Positions 35,640-45,112 of a stretch of 64,000 nt of DNA are shown piece by piece; within the stretch, counting starts at the first letter, position 1, and each line of letters starts with the position of its first letter. This DNA is from Lachnospiraceae bacterium (GTDB lineage: Bacteria; Bacillota; Clostridia; Lachnospirales; Lachnospiraceae), in assembly GCA_028696165.1 (NCBI GenBank), contig JAQVHQ010000010.1, forward strand, positions 1 to 64,000. The letters run 5' to 3'. The translations under genes and the position numbers were made by a program. The notes under the pieces are model-generated. The model searched no databases and was not told where the DNA came from. It was given only the letters and a program-made list of their open reading frames with translations.

Positions 35640-38012
35640 TTAGCTCATATGATTTTCATTTACATAGCGCTGTATGTTAGAAGCATTCACATATTTTTTT
35701 GAAGCTTCGCCATCTACAACTACCAAAGTAGGTGCCTGCATAACACCAAACTGAGCAACTAAATCCGGACTTTTTTCCGCATCAACCAGCTGATATTCTT
35801 CTCCTGCAAGCATCTCCCTGGCAATCTTGCAATTCGGACAGGTACTTGTAGTAAAGAGGTACTTAACTGGCTGTTCTATATTCTGTACATCCACCTGATC
35901 ATCATGAATGCGAACCAACGATTTTGATTTTTTTAGCTGAGAATGACTCAGGTCATATACAGTACGATTCTTATATTCCTGTGCTTTTCCATCATTCCAG
36001 TTTTGAACCGGACGATAATAACCCGTGATTCGGCTATAAACCTCAGCTGGTTTTCCGCAGGTAGGACATGTAAAATGCTCACCGGCTATATATCCATGAT
36101 CTTTACATACGGAATATGTCGGAGACAAAGTATAATATGGTAGCTTATAATTTTCTGCAATCTTGCGCACCAAAGTTGCTGCAGACTGCCAATCAGGCAA
36201 TTTTTCCCCTAAGAATGCATGAAATACAGTTCCTGATGTATATAAAGTCTGAATATCGTCCTGAATATCCAAAGCCGCAAAAATATCATCTGTATAATCC
36301 ACCGGTAAATTAGAACTATTGGTGTAATATGGCGTGTCTCCCTTACTTCCTGCGGTCTTAATATCAGGCCATTTTGCAACATCATGTTTTGCAAGCCGAT
36401 AGGCTGTTGATTCCGCCGGAGTAGCCTCTAAGTTATACAAATCTCCGTACATCTCCTGATAATCTGCCAATTTCTCACGCATATGATTTAAAACTTCCAC
36501 GGTAAACTTCTGAGTTTTCATATCAGTCATATCTCCGCCAAGCCATTTTGCATTTAGTCCGACTTCATTCATTCCTATCAATCCAATAGTAGAGAAATGG
36601 TTATCAAAACTTCCCAGATAACGTCTGGTATATGGATACAGGCCTTCATTTAATAATTTTGAAATTACCTCTCTCTTCACATGAAGAGATCTGGCGGAAA
36701 TGTCCATCATATGATCCAGGCGTTTGTAAAAGTCTGCCTGATTCTCCGACTGATAAGCAATACTTGGCATATTAATCGTAACTACACCAACGGAACCGGT
36801 ACTTTCCCCTGAGCCAAAATATCCTCCGGTCTTTTTTCTAAGTTCTCTAAGATCCAGACGCAGACGACAGCACATGCTTCGCACATCGCTTGGTTCCATA
36901 TCACTGTTAATATAATTTGAAAAATATGGCGTACCATACTTTGAAGTCATCTCAAATAACAGACGGTTATTCTGTGTATCTGACCAGTCAAAATCAGAGG
37001 TAATAGAATAGGTTGGAATCGGATACTGGAATCCGCGTCCATTGGCATCTCCTTCAATCATGGTTTCAATAAACGCACGATTGACCATATCCATCTCTTT
37101 TTTACAGTCTTTATATTTAAAGTCCATCTCTTTCCCGCCGACAATAGCAGGAAGCTCTGCCAAATCATTTGGTACCGTCCAATCCAAAGTAATATTAGAA
37201 AATGGTGCCTGCGTTCCCCAGCGGCTTGGTGTATTAACACCGTAGATAAATGCTTCGATACACTTCTTTACCTGGTCGTAAGACAGGTTATCAGCTTTTA
37301 CAAAAGGCGCCAGATACGTATCAAAAGACGAAAACGCCTGAGCTCCAGCCCATTCATTCTGCATAATGCCAAGGAAATTAACCATCTGATTGCACAGTAC
37401 GCTCAGATGTTTTGCAGGAGCTGATGTTATCTTGCCCTTGATTCCGCCTAAACCTTCTGTAATCAGCTGTTTCAATGACCATCCGGCACAATATCCGGTA
37501 AGCATGGATAAATCATGAATATGGATATCTGCATTGCGATGTGCATCTGCAATCTCCGGATCGTAAATTTCAGAAAGCCAGTAATTTGCTGTTACTGCAC
37601 CTGAATTGCTGAGAATCAGTCCACCTACAGAATAAGTAACTGTGGAATTTTCTTTCACACGCCAGTCTTCTACCTTTACATAACTGTTTACAATATCTTT
37701 ATAATCTAATATGGTAGACTTCATATTTCTCACCTTTTCCCGCTGTTTACGGTATAAGATATATGCCTTAGCCACATCGGAATATCCTGCCTGAATCAAC
37801 ACGTTCTCTACACTGTCCTGAACGTCTTCCACGCTGATATTATTATCATGGATTTTCTCTTGAAAATCCGCTGTTACACGCAGTCCTAACAGACTGAGCA
37901 TATCCTCACTATATTGTTTTTCATTGGCCTCAAAGGCCTTTCTGATTGCTTCTGTTATCTTGTCTAACTGAAACTGGGCAATCCCTCCATCACGTTTTGT
38001 TACCTGAAACAT
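35640..38012 (-). CDS. nrdD: Anaerobic ribonucleotide reductase with C-terminal glutaredoxin-like domain
   Basis: A 790-residue class III ribonucleoside-triphosphate reductase making dNTPs without oxygen. An ATP-cone regulatory domain fills about residues 1-95 (FQVTKRDGGIAQF). The catalytic barrel follows, a zinc-type CPTC pair lies near 645, and the glycyl-radical motif RITGY has Gly664. Residues about 716-790 form an extra thioredoxin/glutaredoxin-like domain with CPNC at 725-728, possibly an in-built electron donor. The start at 38012 is set by GAGGAGG nine bases upstream; an ATG 13 codons earlier lacks one. No nrdG activase gene is in the window. Confidence 0.93.
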   Translation of the reverse strand: MFQVTKRDGGIAQFQLDKITEAIRKAFEANEKQYSEDMLSLLGLRVTADFQEKIHDNNISVEDVQDSVENVLIQAGYSDVAKAYILYRKQREKVRNMKSTILDYKDIVNSYVKVEDWRVKENSTVTYSVGGLILSNSGAVTANYWLSEIYDPEIADAHRNADIHIHDLSMLTGYCAGWSLKQLITEGLGGIKGKITSAPAKHLSVLCNQMVNFLGIMQNEWAGAQAFSSFDTYLAPFVKADNLSYDQVKKCIEAFIYGVNTPSRWGTQAPFSNITLDWTVPNDLAELPAIVGGKEMDFKYKDCKKEMDMVNRAFIETMIEGDANGRGFQYPIPTYSITSDFDWSDTQNNRLLFEMTSKYGTPYFSNYINSDMEPSDVRSMCCRLRLDLRELRKKTGGYFGSGESTGSVGVVTINMPSIAYQSENQADFYKRLDHMMDISARSLHVKREVISKLLNEGLYPYTRRYLGSFDNHFSTIGLIGMNEVGLNAKWLGGDMTDMKTQKFTVEVLNHMREKLADYQEMYGDLYNLEATPAESTAYRLAKHDVAKWPDIKTAGSKGDTPYYTNSSNLPVDYTDDIFAALDIQDDIQTLYTSGTVFHAFLGEKLPDWQSAATLVRKIAENYKLPYYTLSPTYSVCKDHGYIAGEHFTCPTCGKPAEVYSRITGYYRPVQNWNDGKAQEYKNRTVYDLSHSQLKKSKSLVRIHDDQVDVQNIEQPVKYLFTTSTCPNCKIAREMLAGEEYQLVDAEKSPDLVAQFGVMQAPTLVVVDGEASKKYVNASNIQRYVNENHMS

Positions 38013-38115
38013 CTGATTCTCCTCCTCGCAATACATTATATCTATTTTCATTCTGTTTTATTTAAACAAAATATTTTCGCCATTGTTATCAAAACCTCAT
38101 TGGCGCTTAATGACC

Positions 38116-38144
38116 ATTGTAGCAGATGCCATGGTAAAAGACAA
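38116..38144 (-). promoter_or_regulatory. nrdD promoter
   Basis: On the minus strand TTGTCT (38139-38144) and TACAAT (38116-38121) are separated by 17 bases, about 105 bases before the nrdD ATG. Confidence 0.75.
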
Positions 38145-38150
38145 CACAAA

Positions 38151-38198
38151 AATACCATATCTTGTGTCATTTTACATAGTAACACAAGATATGGTATT
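38151..38198. promoter_or_regulatory. Paired NrdR-like boxes (17-bp inverted repeat)
   Basis: Perfect 17-bp arms at 38151-38167 and 38182-38198 around 14 bases. Each 16-base half, ACACAAGATATGGTAT or its complement, matches the NrdR box pattern ACACwATATATwGTGT at 13 of 16 positions. The spacing is about three helical turns, and the pair lies just upstream of the nrdD -35 box. The same structure, with the U-rich stretch after it on the minus strand, could also end the hflX transcript. Confidence 0.65.
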
Positions 38199-38249
38199 GA
38201 TTTTATAATATAAATAGTCCCTGTTTTCCTGCATTTTCCAGGCTTTTGG

Positions 38250-39497
38250 TTAACATAATTTTCCGTAAATTTCTTTTGGGACATAGGCTTTGACCTGAAT
38301 TCCCTCCGGTACATATTCTTCGGAAATTAATTTGCCATTTTGGCGAATCAACTGAATTTTGCCCGCATCCTCATAAGCAAAGGTGTATTCCAGATAAATC
38401 TGATTCTCTGTCAGGATCTTTTCCAGCAGAACTTTCAGCTCTTCCAGCCCCTCTCCCATTTTAGCAGATACCTTAAGAGTATAATCCGCACGAAAATCTC
38501 TCAGAATCTGTGGTTCTTCTATGCGATCCTGCTTGTTAAAAAGTGTTATGATTTTCTTATCGTTAACGCCAAGCTCTTTTAATGTCTCATAGACAATATA
38601 CATCTGTTCTTCCATCTGCGGATTTGATGCATCCACTACGTGAATGATAATATCTGCAAAACAAGCCTCCTCCAGAGTACTGCGAAATGCCTCTATCAGA
38701 TGATGCGGCAGTTTTCTTATAAATCCTACTGTATCTGTAAGCAGCATCTGCTGTTTCTCCGGAAGATCCAGTACACGGGTAGTTGGATCTAAGGTCGCAA
38801 ACAACTGATCTTCTTCCAGCACACCGGCACCTGTCAGTGTGTTAAGCAAAGTAGACTTTCCTGCATTTGTGTACCCCACAATAGCTGCAACTTTCATATT
38901 ACCCTTTTTGCGACTGGTTCGAATCAACTCTCTATGACGACGAACCTGCACCAGTTCTTCATTTAGCTGGGCAAGCCTGTTTTTTATCAGACGCCGGTCC
39001 ATCTCCAGTTTTTTCTCTCCGGGTCCTCTGGTTCCTATACCCCCTCCAAGACGTGATAAAGAACTGCGCAGTCCCACCAGATGTGCCTGACGATATTTAA
39101 GCTGAGCAAGTTCTACCTGAATCTTGCCCTCTTTCGTAATAGCTCTCTGCGCGAAGATATCCAGAATCAGCAAAGTACGGTCCATAACCTTACATTCTAA
39201 CTCCTGCTCCAGATTATGAAGCTGTGCAGGCGAGAGTTCATCATCACAGATAATCCCTGTAGCATTCAGATCATATAATAATTCTCTGACTTCTTCTATC
39301 TTTCCTTTTCCGATATAGGTACCCGGGTGAACAGACTCACGGTTCTGTACTATTTTACAGATTGCCTCTGCTCCTGCAGTTCTTGCCAGCTCATCCAGCT
39401 CTTTTAAAGAAGACATGGTATCATCATGCTCGTTAGTCTGTACACCAACTAAGATTACCCGCTCTTCTAATTCTTCATTTTCATAAAAATCTGCCAT
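38250..39497 (-). CDS. hflX: Ribosome-splitting GTPase HflX
   Basis: A 415-residue GTPase that binds the 50S subunit and rescues or splits stalled ribosomes. The N-terminal domain has the glycine-rich GGGIGTRGPGEKKLE (about residues 155-169), followed by a coiled-coil helix pair, G1 GYTNAGKST, G3 DTVGFIRKLP and G4 NKQD. The start at 39497 has AGGAG five bases upstream; the open frame runs about 100 codons further 5' but that part overlaps the TPR gene and has no ribosome site. It follows the TPR lipoprotein gene by 37 bases. Confidence 0.95.
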   Translation of the reverse strand: MADFYENEELEERVILVGVQTNEHDDTMSSLKELDELARTAGAEAICKIVQNRESVHPGTYIGKGKIEEVRELLYDLNATGIICDDELSPAQLHNLEQELECKVMDRTLLILDIFAQRAITKEGKIQVELAQLKYRQAHLVGLRSSLSRLGGGIGTRGPGEKKLEMDRRLIKNRLAQLNEELVQVRRHRELIRTSRKKGNMKVAAIVGYTNAGKSTLLNTLTGAGVLEEDQLFATLDPTTRVLDLPEKQQMLLTDTVGFIRKLPHHLIEAFRSTLEEACFADIIIHVVDASNPQMEEQMYIVYETLKELGVNDKKIITLFNKQDRIEEPQILRDFRADYTLKVSAKMGEGLEELKVLLEKILTENQIYLEYTFAYEDAGKIQLIRQNGKLISEEYVPEGIQVKAYVPKEIYGKLC

Positions 39498-39534
39498 ATA
39501 AACTCCTATATCTGTATTTACAATAGTTGCACTG

Positions 39535-40581
39535 CTATCTGGTGGAAAGGAAAGTATTCTCTCGAAGTGCATTCTCATCAGACGGATAAAGTACCAGATA
39601 ATCTGCCATTTTTGCCTTGGCAGTCTCAAAATCCAACAAATACTCATATATGATAATCTCGTTATAGAGTAAGTTCTTAATTGCGTTTCCAGAACCCAGG
39701 GAAATTCCCTTCTGCACATTAGCCAGGGCAGTCTCGTAATCACCGTCAGCAATATCGCACAACGCCAAACCATTATAAGACATGGGATTTTCACCATTCT
39801 GATTCATATAATCTTTATACATAGCTCTTGCATTAGCCATATCATTCACTGCCATATATACTTTACCCAGAAGCAATACTGCTTCTGCATTCCCGTCATT
39901 CATAGCCTGAATCAAATCCGCCTTAGCGTTATCATAATCAGCCAGACAATAATAAATTCTTCCACGGTTATAATAATCCTGTGCTTCCACAACATCAATA
40001 TCCAGAGCTTCCTCAAGATAAGTATCTCCATCAGCCGCCATATTATGCTCTGCATAAGTCTCATAAACCATGATATACATATCATAATCCTTAGACCCTT
40101 TCAGTGCCTGCTCAAAATCAGTTCTTGCAGCATCATAATCCTTCTCATCCAGTTCGCACTTACCTCGGAGATAGTAAAACTGTGGTTCTTTGTATTTATC
40201 AAGAATCTCTGTGTATACTTCTATTGCCTTATCATTCTCACCGTACTGTGAACGTGCAGAGGCCAGATAGCACTGTACGTCCTTTTCAAAAGCTGCATTA
40301 CTTGCATCCAGATTCAAAAGGCTCCTGGAAAATGCACTTATCGCAGTAGGATAGTCTCTGGACTCCAGCGCTGCAATACCCAATCCGCGATAGGACTCTG
40401 CCACCCGCTGTTCTTTTTCCACAGCCTGCTCAAAAGAGGTGATTGCATTGGAATAATCCTGTTCCTCAAGCTGAGCAACACCCTGTCCATAGTAATCTTT
40501 TTCTTCTGCTTTCCCACAGCCAGATAAACTGCCTGCAAGCAGACAGACTGATAGCAGGATACCTAATCCCTGTTTCTTCAC
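39535..40581 (-). CDS. TPR-repeat lipoprotein
   Basis: A 348-residue membrane-anchored protein. A signal peptide with lipobox LSGC (Cys at about residue 22) is followed by six or more tetratricopeptide repeats (for example YYGQGVAQLEEQDYSNAI, YRGLGIAALESRDYPTAI), a scaffold for protein-protein contacts on the outer face of the membrane. The start is GTG with GAGG upstream. It lies between glmM and hflX with 16 and 37 bases to its neighbours, so it belongs to the same operon. The partner is unknown. Confidence 0.85.
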   Translation of the reverse strand: MKKQGLGILLSVCLLAGSLSGCGKAEEKDYYGQGVAQLEEQDYSNAITSFEQAVEKEQRVAESYRGLGIAALESRDYPTAISAFSRSLLNLDASNAAFEKDVQCYLASARSQYGENDKAIEVYTEILDKYKEPQFYYLRGKCELDEKDYDAARTDFEQALKGSKDYDMYIMVYETYAEHNMAADGDTYLEEALDIDVVEAQDYYNRGRIYYCLADYDNAKADLIQAMNDGNAEAVLLLGKVYMAVNDMANARAMYKDYMNQNGENPMSYNGLALCDIADGDYETALANVQKGISLGSGNAIKNLLYNEIIIYEYLLDFETAKAKMADYLVLYPSDENALRENTFLSTR

Positions 40582-40597
40582 TGTTTCACATCCTCTT

Positions 40598-41944
40598 TTA
40601 TTCTACAATCAGATTTTCACTCTCCATAACAGCAATTACCTGATTTACATACTTTTCACATAACGCATCCTCTGCTGCTTCCACCATGACACGAATCACT
40701 GGTTCTGTTCCACTTTCGCGAACCAGAATACGTCCCTCATCACCAAGAGCGCTGCCTACTGCTTCAATTGCTTCCTGCACTTTGGCATTCTCTCTTGCCT
40801 GCTGTTTATTGGCAACACGAACATTTTTCAGAAGCTGTGGATAAATCTTCACTTCTGAAGCCAGTGTATGAAGATCTGTCTTCGTATTTAAGATTACTTC
40901 CATAATCATCAGCGAAGTAAGAATACCATCGCCGGTGGTCGCATGTTTACTGAAAATAATATGTCCGGACTGTTCCCCACCTAAGCAATGTCCATTCTGC
41001 ATCATGTTCTCACATACATATTTATCTCCTACAGCAGTCTTTTCATAACGGATGCCTTCACGGTCACAGGCTTTATATAAGCCCAGATTAGACATAATTG
41101 TAGTTACAATAGTGTCATTATCCAGACGTCCCTGTTCTTTAAGATTCTTTCCACAGACATAGAGAATCAAATCTCCATCTATGATATCACCTTCGTGATC
41201 TACAGCGATACATCTATCAGCATCGCCATCATATGCAAATCCCACATCCAGATGATTTTCTCTGACATAAGTCTGCAGTTCTTCAATATGGGTAGATCCA
41301 CAGCCTGCATTGATATTGGTTCCATCCGGCTGATTATGAATCACATAGGTCTTTGCTCCTAATGCATCAAATACGCTCTTGGCTACTGAAGAAGCACTTC
41401 CGTTGGAACAGTCTAATCCCACGCGCATATTTTTATAGGATCTTGTAGGAATTGCTATCAAATGTCCAATATAACGATTACGTCCAGCAGAGAAGTCTAC
41501 AGTACGACCAATATTTTCCCTGGTTGCCAATGGAATTCTTGGTTCTTTATCATCGATATAGCGTTCTATCTGTTCTTCAATGTCTGCTTCTAATTTCTGT
41601 CCAATACCATTAATTACTTTGATTCCATTATCATAATATGGGTTATGACTGGCTGAAATCATGATTCCGCAGTCAAAATCCTCTGTACGTACCACATAAG
41701 ACACACTTGGAGTTGTAGTTACATGAAGAAGATATGCATCCGCTCCTGAGGCAGTTAAGCCTGCTGAAAGTGCATCCTCAAACATATAGCTGCTGCGTCT
41801 GGTATCCTTACCGATGACAATACTTGCCTTATGTTCTTTCCCGAAATACCATCCGAGAAATCTTCCCACTTTATATGCATGCTCTACAGTAAGATCTATG
41901 TTGGCTTCCCCACGAAATCCATCTGTTCCGAAATATTTTCCCAT
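40598..41944 (-). CDS. glmM: Phosphoglucosamine mutase
   Basis: A 448-residue enzyme converting glucosamine-6-phosphate to glucosamine-1-phosphate for UDP-GlcNAc and peptidoglycan synthesis. MGKYFGTDGFRG is the family start, the catalytic phosphoserine is Ser99 in SASHNP, DGDADRC forms the metal loop, and GEQSGH and RESGTEP are the sugar and phosphate sites. The start at 41944 is chosen over an upstream ATG because it begins the conserved segment and has AGGAG upstream. Confidence 0.96.
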   Translation of the reverse strand: MGKYFGTDGFRGEANIDLTVEHAYKVGRFLGWYFGKEHKASIVIGKDTRRSSYMFEDALSAGLTASGADAYLLHVTTTPSVSYVVRTEDFDCGIMISASHNPYYDNGIKVINGIGQKLEADIEEQIERYIDDKEPRIPLATRENIGRTVDFSAGRNRYIGHLIAIPTRSYKNMRVGLDCSNGSASSVAKSVFDALGAKTYVIHNQPDGTNINAGCGSTHIEELQTYVRENHLDVGFAYDGDADRCIAVDHEGDIIDGDLILYVCGKNLKEQGRLDNDTIVTTIMSNLGLYKACDREGIRYEKTAVGDKYVCENMMQNGHCLGGEQSGHIIFSKHATTGDGILTSLMIMEVILNTKTDLHTLASEVKIYPQLLKNVRVANKQQARENAKVQEAIEAVGSALGDEGRILVRESGTEPVIRVMVEAAEDALCEKYVNQVIAVMESENLIVE

Positions 41945-41980
41945 TTGAATTAACACTCCTATTTTATTATTCTGAGTCAA

Positions 41981-42907
41981 CTAACACTCGTACAAGTGCT
42001 CGCTGTATACTCCTTTTTTCACTAACTCTTTAAAAGCTTCCATAACAGTTGCTTTATCTTCCTGATAAGTTACACCGAACCAGGTATCATTGGTCTTTAA
42101 CACAGACACAACCGCTTCATCCTTTTTAATCAGCTCATCAATCATAATCGGAAGCAGATATTCACCCTTTGTCTGATCACCGGTAAGATTAGAAAGGAAT
42201 TCTACGAATCCACTCTCAAGAGTATCCAGAAATTCTGGCTGTAATCCCCACATATTCATAGATACAAGAGAATTAACATCCAGTTCTCTTTCGCTTCCAT
42301 CATCCATAACAGCAACTGGTCCCTGAGGGGTCTTTTTAATGTTATGGGTTTCTTCGATACCTGTAAGGAATCCTGCTGCATCCATCTGGCATACACCTCT
42401 GGTTACTGTTCCATTATCACTTAAGGTATTGCCCAGAACAAATCCTGCCATACAGATTTCCATCTGTTTCGCATCTGTTTTCTGTTCCTTAATCAGGAAT
42501 TCATGCATCTTTGTATAAGCTTCTTTACCATAATAATCGTCTGCATTAATAACCATAAATGGCTCTTTCACAACATCTTTACAACATAATACAGCCTGAC
42601 CGGTTCCCCATGGTTTAGTTCTTCCTTCCGGCAGTGTAAAGCCATCTGGCAAATCACTTAAATCCTGAAACACATAAGCAACTTCTGTAATTTTTTCAAT
42701 ACGCTGTCCTATAATTTCCTTGAATTCTGCTTCTATATCTTTACGTATAATAAAGACAACTTTATTAAACCCTGCTTCCAGTGCATCATGAATAGAATAG
42801 TCCATGATAATTTCCCCATTAGGTCCTACTGGTGCTAATTGCTTGATTCCTTTTCCAAAGCGGCTTCCAATTCCGGCTGCCATTATGACTAAAGCTGTTT
42901 TTTTCAT
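41981..42907 (-). CDS. Sugar-phosphate nucleotidyltransferase-like protein
   Basis: A 308-residue nucleotidyltransferase-fold protein. The N terminus VIMAAGIGSRFGKGIKQLAPVG (in two parts, the glycine-rich loop and the Lys) binds a nucleoside triphosphate, WGTGQAV near 101 and INADDYYG near 119-126 match the nucleotide and metal site. It may activate a sugar-1-phosphate; the specific substrate cannot be assigned. It lies 36 bases upstream of glmM, which makes a related sugar phosphate, and leads that operon. Confidence 0.8.
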   Translation of the reverse strand: MKKTALVIMAAGIGSRFGKGIKQLAPVGPNGEIIMDYSIHDALEAGFNKVVFIIRKDIEAEFKEIIGQRIEKITEVAYVFQDLSDLPDGFTLPEGRTKPWGTGQAVLCCKDVVKEPFMVINADDYYGKEAYTKMHEFLIKEQKTDAKQMEICMAGFVLGNTLSDNGTVTRGVCQMDAAGFLTGIEETHNIKKTPQGPVAVMDDGSERELDVNSLVSMNMWGLQPEFLDTLESGFVEFLSNLTGDQTKGEYLLPIMIDELIKKDEAVVSVLKTNDTWFGVTYQEDKATVMEAFKELVKKGVYSEHLYEC

Positions 42908-43069
42908 CTCATTCTCCTTTGTACATTCAATATTCTTTACTGTTCACTGTCTTTTCCTTATATGCATATATTATACACACATTCAGAACAATTCTCAGTA
43001 GCTTTTTCTGCATATTTTACTACTAATTCTGTCTGATTAACAGACATCTTACTGAATTGAAAGAATAAC

Positions 43070-44143
43070 TTACTGTTCCTGAAGGTTGCTGAGTTTTGCT
43101 GCCTGATCTGCAGCGATTAAGCTGTCAATAATCTCTTCCAAATCTCCATTTAAAATATTATCCAAACGGTGGAGCGTCAATTTGATTCTGTGATCTGTCA
43201 CACGTCCCTGAGGGAAGTTGTAAGTACGAATCTTCTCAGAACGATCTCCGGTTCCTACCTGGCTTCTGCGGGCTTCTGCCTCTGCATCATGACGTTTTTC
43301 CAGTTCCATATCATATAATCTGGAGCGGAGAACTTTAAGTGCTTTATCTTTGTTCTTCAACTGGGATTTCTCATCCTGACAGGAAATTACGATACCAGTA
43401 GGAATATGCGTCAGTCGAACTGCCGAGTCTGTGGTATTGACACACTGTCCACCATTTCCCGATGCACGGAATACATCGAATTTACAGTCATTCATATCCA
43501 GCTGGAAATCAATTTCTTCTGCTTCCGGCATAATTGCCACGGTAATGGTAGAAGTATGAATTCTTCCGCCTGATTCTGTCTCTGGCACTCGCTGCACACG
43601 ATGTACACCGCTCTCGTATTTCAAACGGGAATAGGCGCCATTTCCGTTTATCATGAAGGTAACTTCCTTGAATCCACCGATTCCATTCTCATTTAAGCTG
43701 AGCATCTCTGTCTTCCAGTTATGAGACTCTGCGTATTTTACATACATGCGATAAATCTCTGCTGCAAATAAAGCTGCCTCATCACCACCTGCTCCTCCAC
43801 GGATTTCAACGATAACGTTCTTGCTGTCATTCGGGTCCTTTGGAAGAAGCAGTATCTTTAACTCACGTTCTAATTCCTCAATTCGCTTCTTGGAATCATT
43901 TAATTCTTCTTTAAGCATCTCACGCATCTCATCATCATGCTCATCTTCTAACATGGATAAGCTGTCTTCTACCGTCTGTTTACATTCTTTATATTCATTA
44001 TATGCATCTGCAATAGGCTGCAGGTCACTTTGCTCTTTCATTAATTTCTGAAATCTTGCTGTATCATTGGCTACATTTGGTTCATTTAATTCGTTCAGTA
44101 TTTCTGCCAAACGAATCAGTATATCTTCTAATCTGTCAAACAT
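43070..44143 (-). CDS. prfA: Peptide chain release factor 1
   Basis: A 357-residue factor that releases peptides at UAA and UAG. The GGQ motif is at residues 231-233, in SGNGGQCVN, and the codon-recognition tripeptide is PET at 187-189 (family P-x-T), which marks it as RF1 rather than RF2. Length is typical. prmC, whose product methylates the GGQ glutamine, lies 106 bases upstream in the same direction. The two form part of the rho-rpmE-DUF1385-prmC-prfA series. Confidence 0.97.
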   Translation of the reverse strand: MFDRLEDILIRLAEILNELNEPNVANDTARFQKLMKEQSDLQPIADAYNEYKECKQTVEDSLSMLEDEHDDEMREMLKEELNDSKKRIEELERELKILLLPKDPNDSKNVIVEIRGGAGGDEAALFAAEIYRMYVKYAESHNWKTEMLSLNENGIGGFKEVTFMINGNGAYSRLKYESGVHRVQRVPETESGGRIHTSTITVAIMPEAEEIDFQLDMNDCKFDVFRASGNGGQCVNTTDSAVRLTHIPTGIVISCQDEKSQLKNKDKALKVLRSRLYDMELEKRHDAEAEARRSQVGTGDRSEKIRTYNFPQGRVTDHRIKLTLHRLDNILNGDLEEIIDSLIAADQAAKLSNLQEQ

Positions 44144-44249
44144 GTAATTCCTCCCATTATATTCTTCTTATTCACATCGTTCTTTTTATTCATTGTGTTC
44201 TTCTATTTTTAATATGCTGCATTTATTTTTCACTTTTATTGTCTCTCAA

Positions 44250-45092
44250 TCACTTCCAGGCATCCGGTATCTGCGCTGTCACTACACGGTCTAACCCTGC
44301 CAGGTCCTTAAGTACCTGTATCTTGATATATCCATGTTCGCGAAAGATTCTGCTCACAGCTTCTCCCTGATCATACCCGATTTCAAAACACATCCAACCA
44401 TTTGGGTTTAAGTGCTTACTTCCCTGAGCGATTATCTGTTCATAAAAATACAGACCATCTTCTCTTCCATCTAAAGCCATAAATGGTTCATGATCACGCA
44501 CTTCCGGCTGCAGCCCCCTAATCACCCCTGTGGGGATATACGGCGGATTCGATACAATTATATCATAAGTTTCGCTAATCTGTTCAAATAAATTGCTATG
44601 GACAAATTTTGCATCCACTTCTAAAGCCTCAGCATTCTTATGCGCCACAAAAAGAGCAGTCTCAGAAAGCTCTGCTCCAGTACCTGTTAATCCTTTCTGC
44701 ATCTTCAGCAGACTAATCAAAATACATCCGGAACCGGTGCACATATCCAGAATCTTCATACCTGGTCTTGCTATTTTTAAGACTTCCTCCACCAGACATT
44801 CTGTATCCTGTCGCGGTACCAATACCTGATCATTCACATAGAATTCAAATCCCATAAAGAATGCCTGATTTGTCAGATGCTGCAGCGGAATACGCTGCTG
44901 GCGTCTTCTTATCAAAGCTTCATATTCTTCCTGCTGTTTTTCATCAACAGTATCACGGGTTTTCAGGAAATACTGGCTTCTGCTCATATCGCTTACATAT
45001 TCCAACAGATACCAGGCATCCAATGCCGAGTCTTCTATGGAAGCTTCTTCCAGACATTGCTTTCCCCATCCCAACAAATCCTGATAGGTCAT
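44250..45092 (-). CDS. prmC: Release-factor glutamine methyltransferase
   Basis: A 280-residue SAM-dependent methyltransferase that N5-methylates the GGQ glutamine of release factors. The N-terminal helical domain spans about 1-90; DMCTGSGCILISLL (near 117-130) is the SAM-binding motif, and NPPYIPTGVI near 183 holds the NPPY active site that contacts the glutamine. The start has CAGGAGA upstream and follows the DUF1385 stop by 20 bases. Downstream is prfA, its substrate gene. Confidence 0.95.
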   Translation of the reverse strand: MTYQDLLGWGKQCLEEASIEDSALDAWYLLEYVSDMSRSQYFLKTRDTVDEKQQEEYEALIRRRQQRIPLQHLTNQAFFMGFEFYVNDQVLVPRQDTECLVEEVLKIARPGMKILDMCTGSGCILISLLKMQKGLTGTGAELSETALFVAHKNAEALEVDAKFVHSNLFEQISETYDIIVSNPPYIPTGVIRGLQPEVRDHEPFMALDGREDGLYFYEQIIAQGSKHLNPNGWMCFEIGYDQGEAVSRIFREHGYIKIQVLKDLAGLDRVVTAQIPDAWK

Positions 45093-45112
45093 ATTATAAT
45101 CTCTCCTGTGGT

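Noticed and set aside
39498-39797. N-terminal extension of hflX
   Set aside because: It overlaps the TPR lipoprotein gene, shows no family similarity, and a good ribosome site precedes the internal ATG at 39497.
41945-41980. Twelve-residue extension at the start of glmM
   Set aside because: The conserved family start and the ribosome site place the start at 41944.
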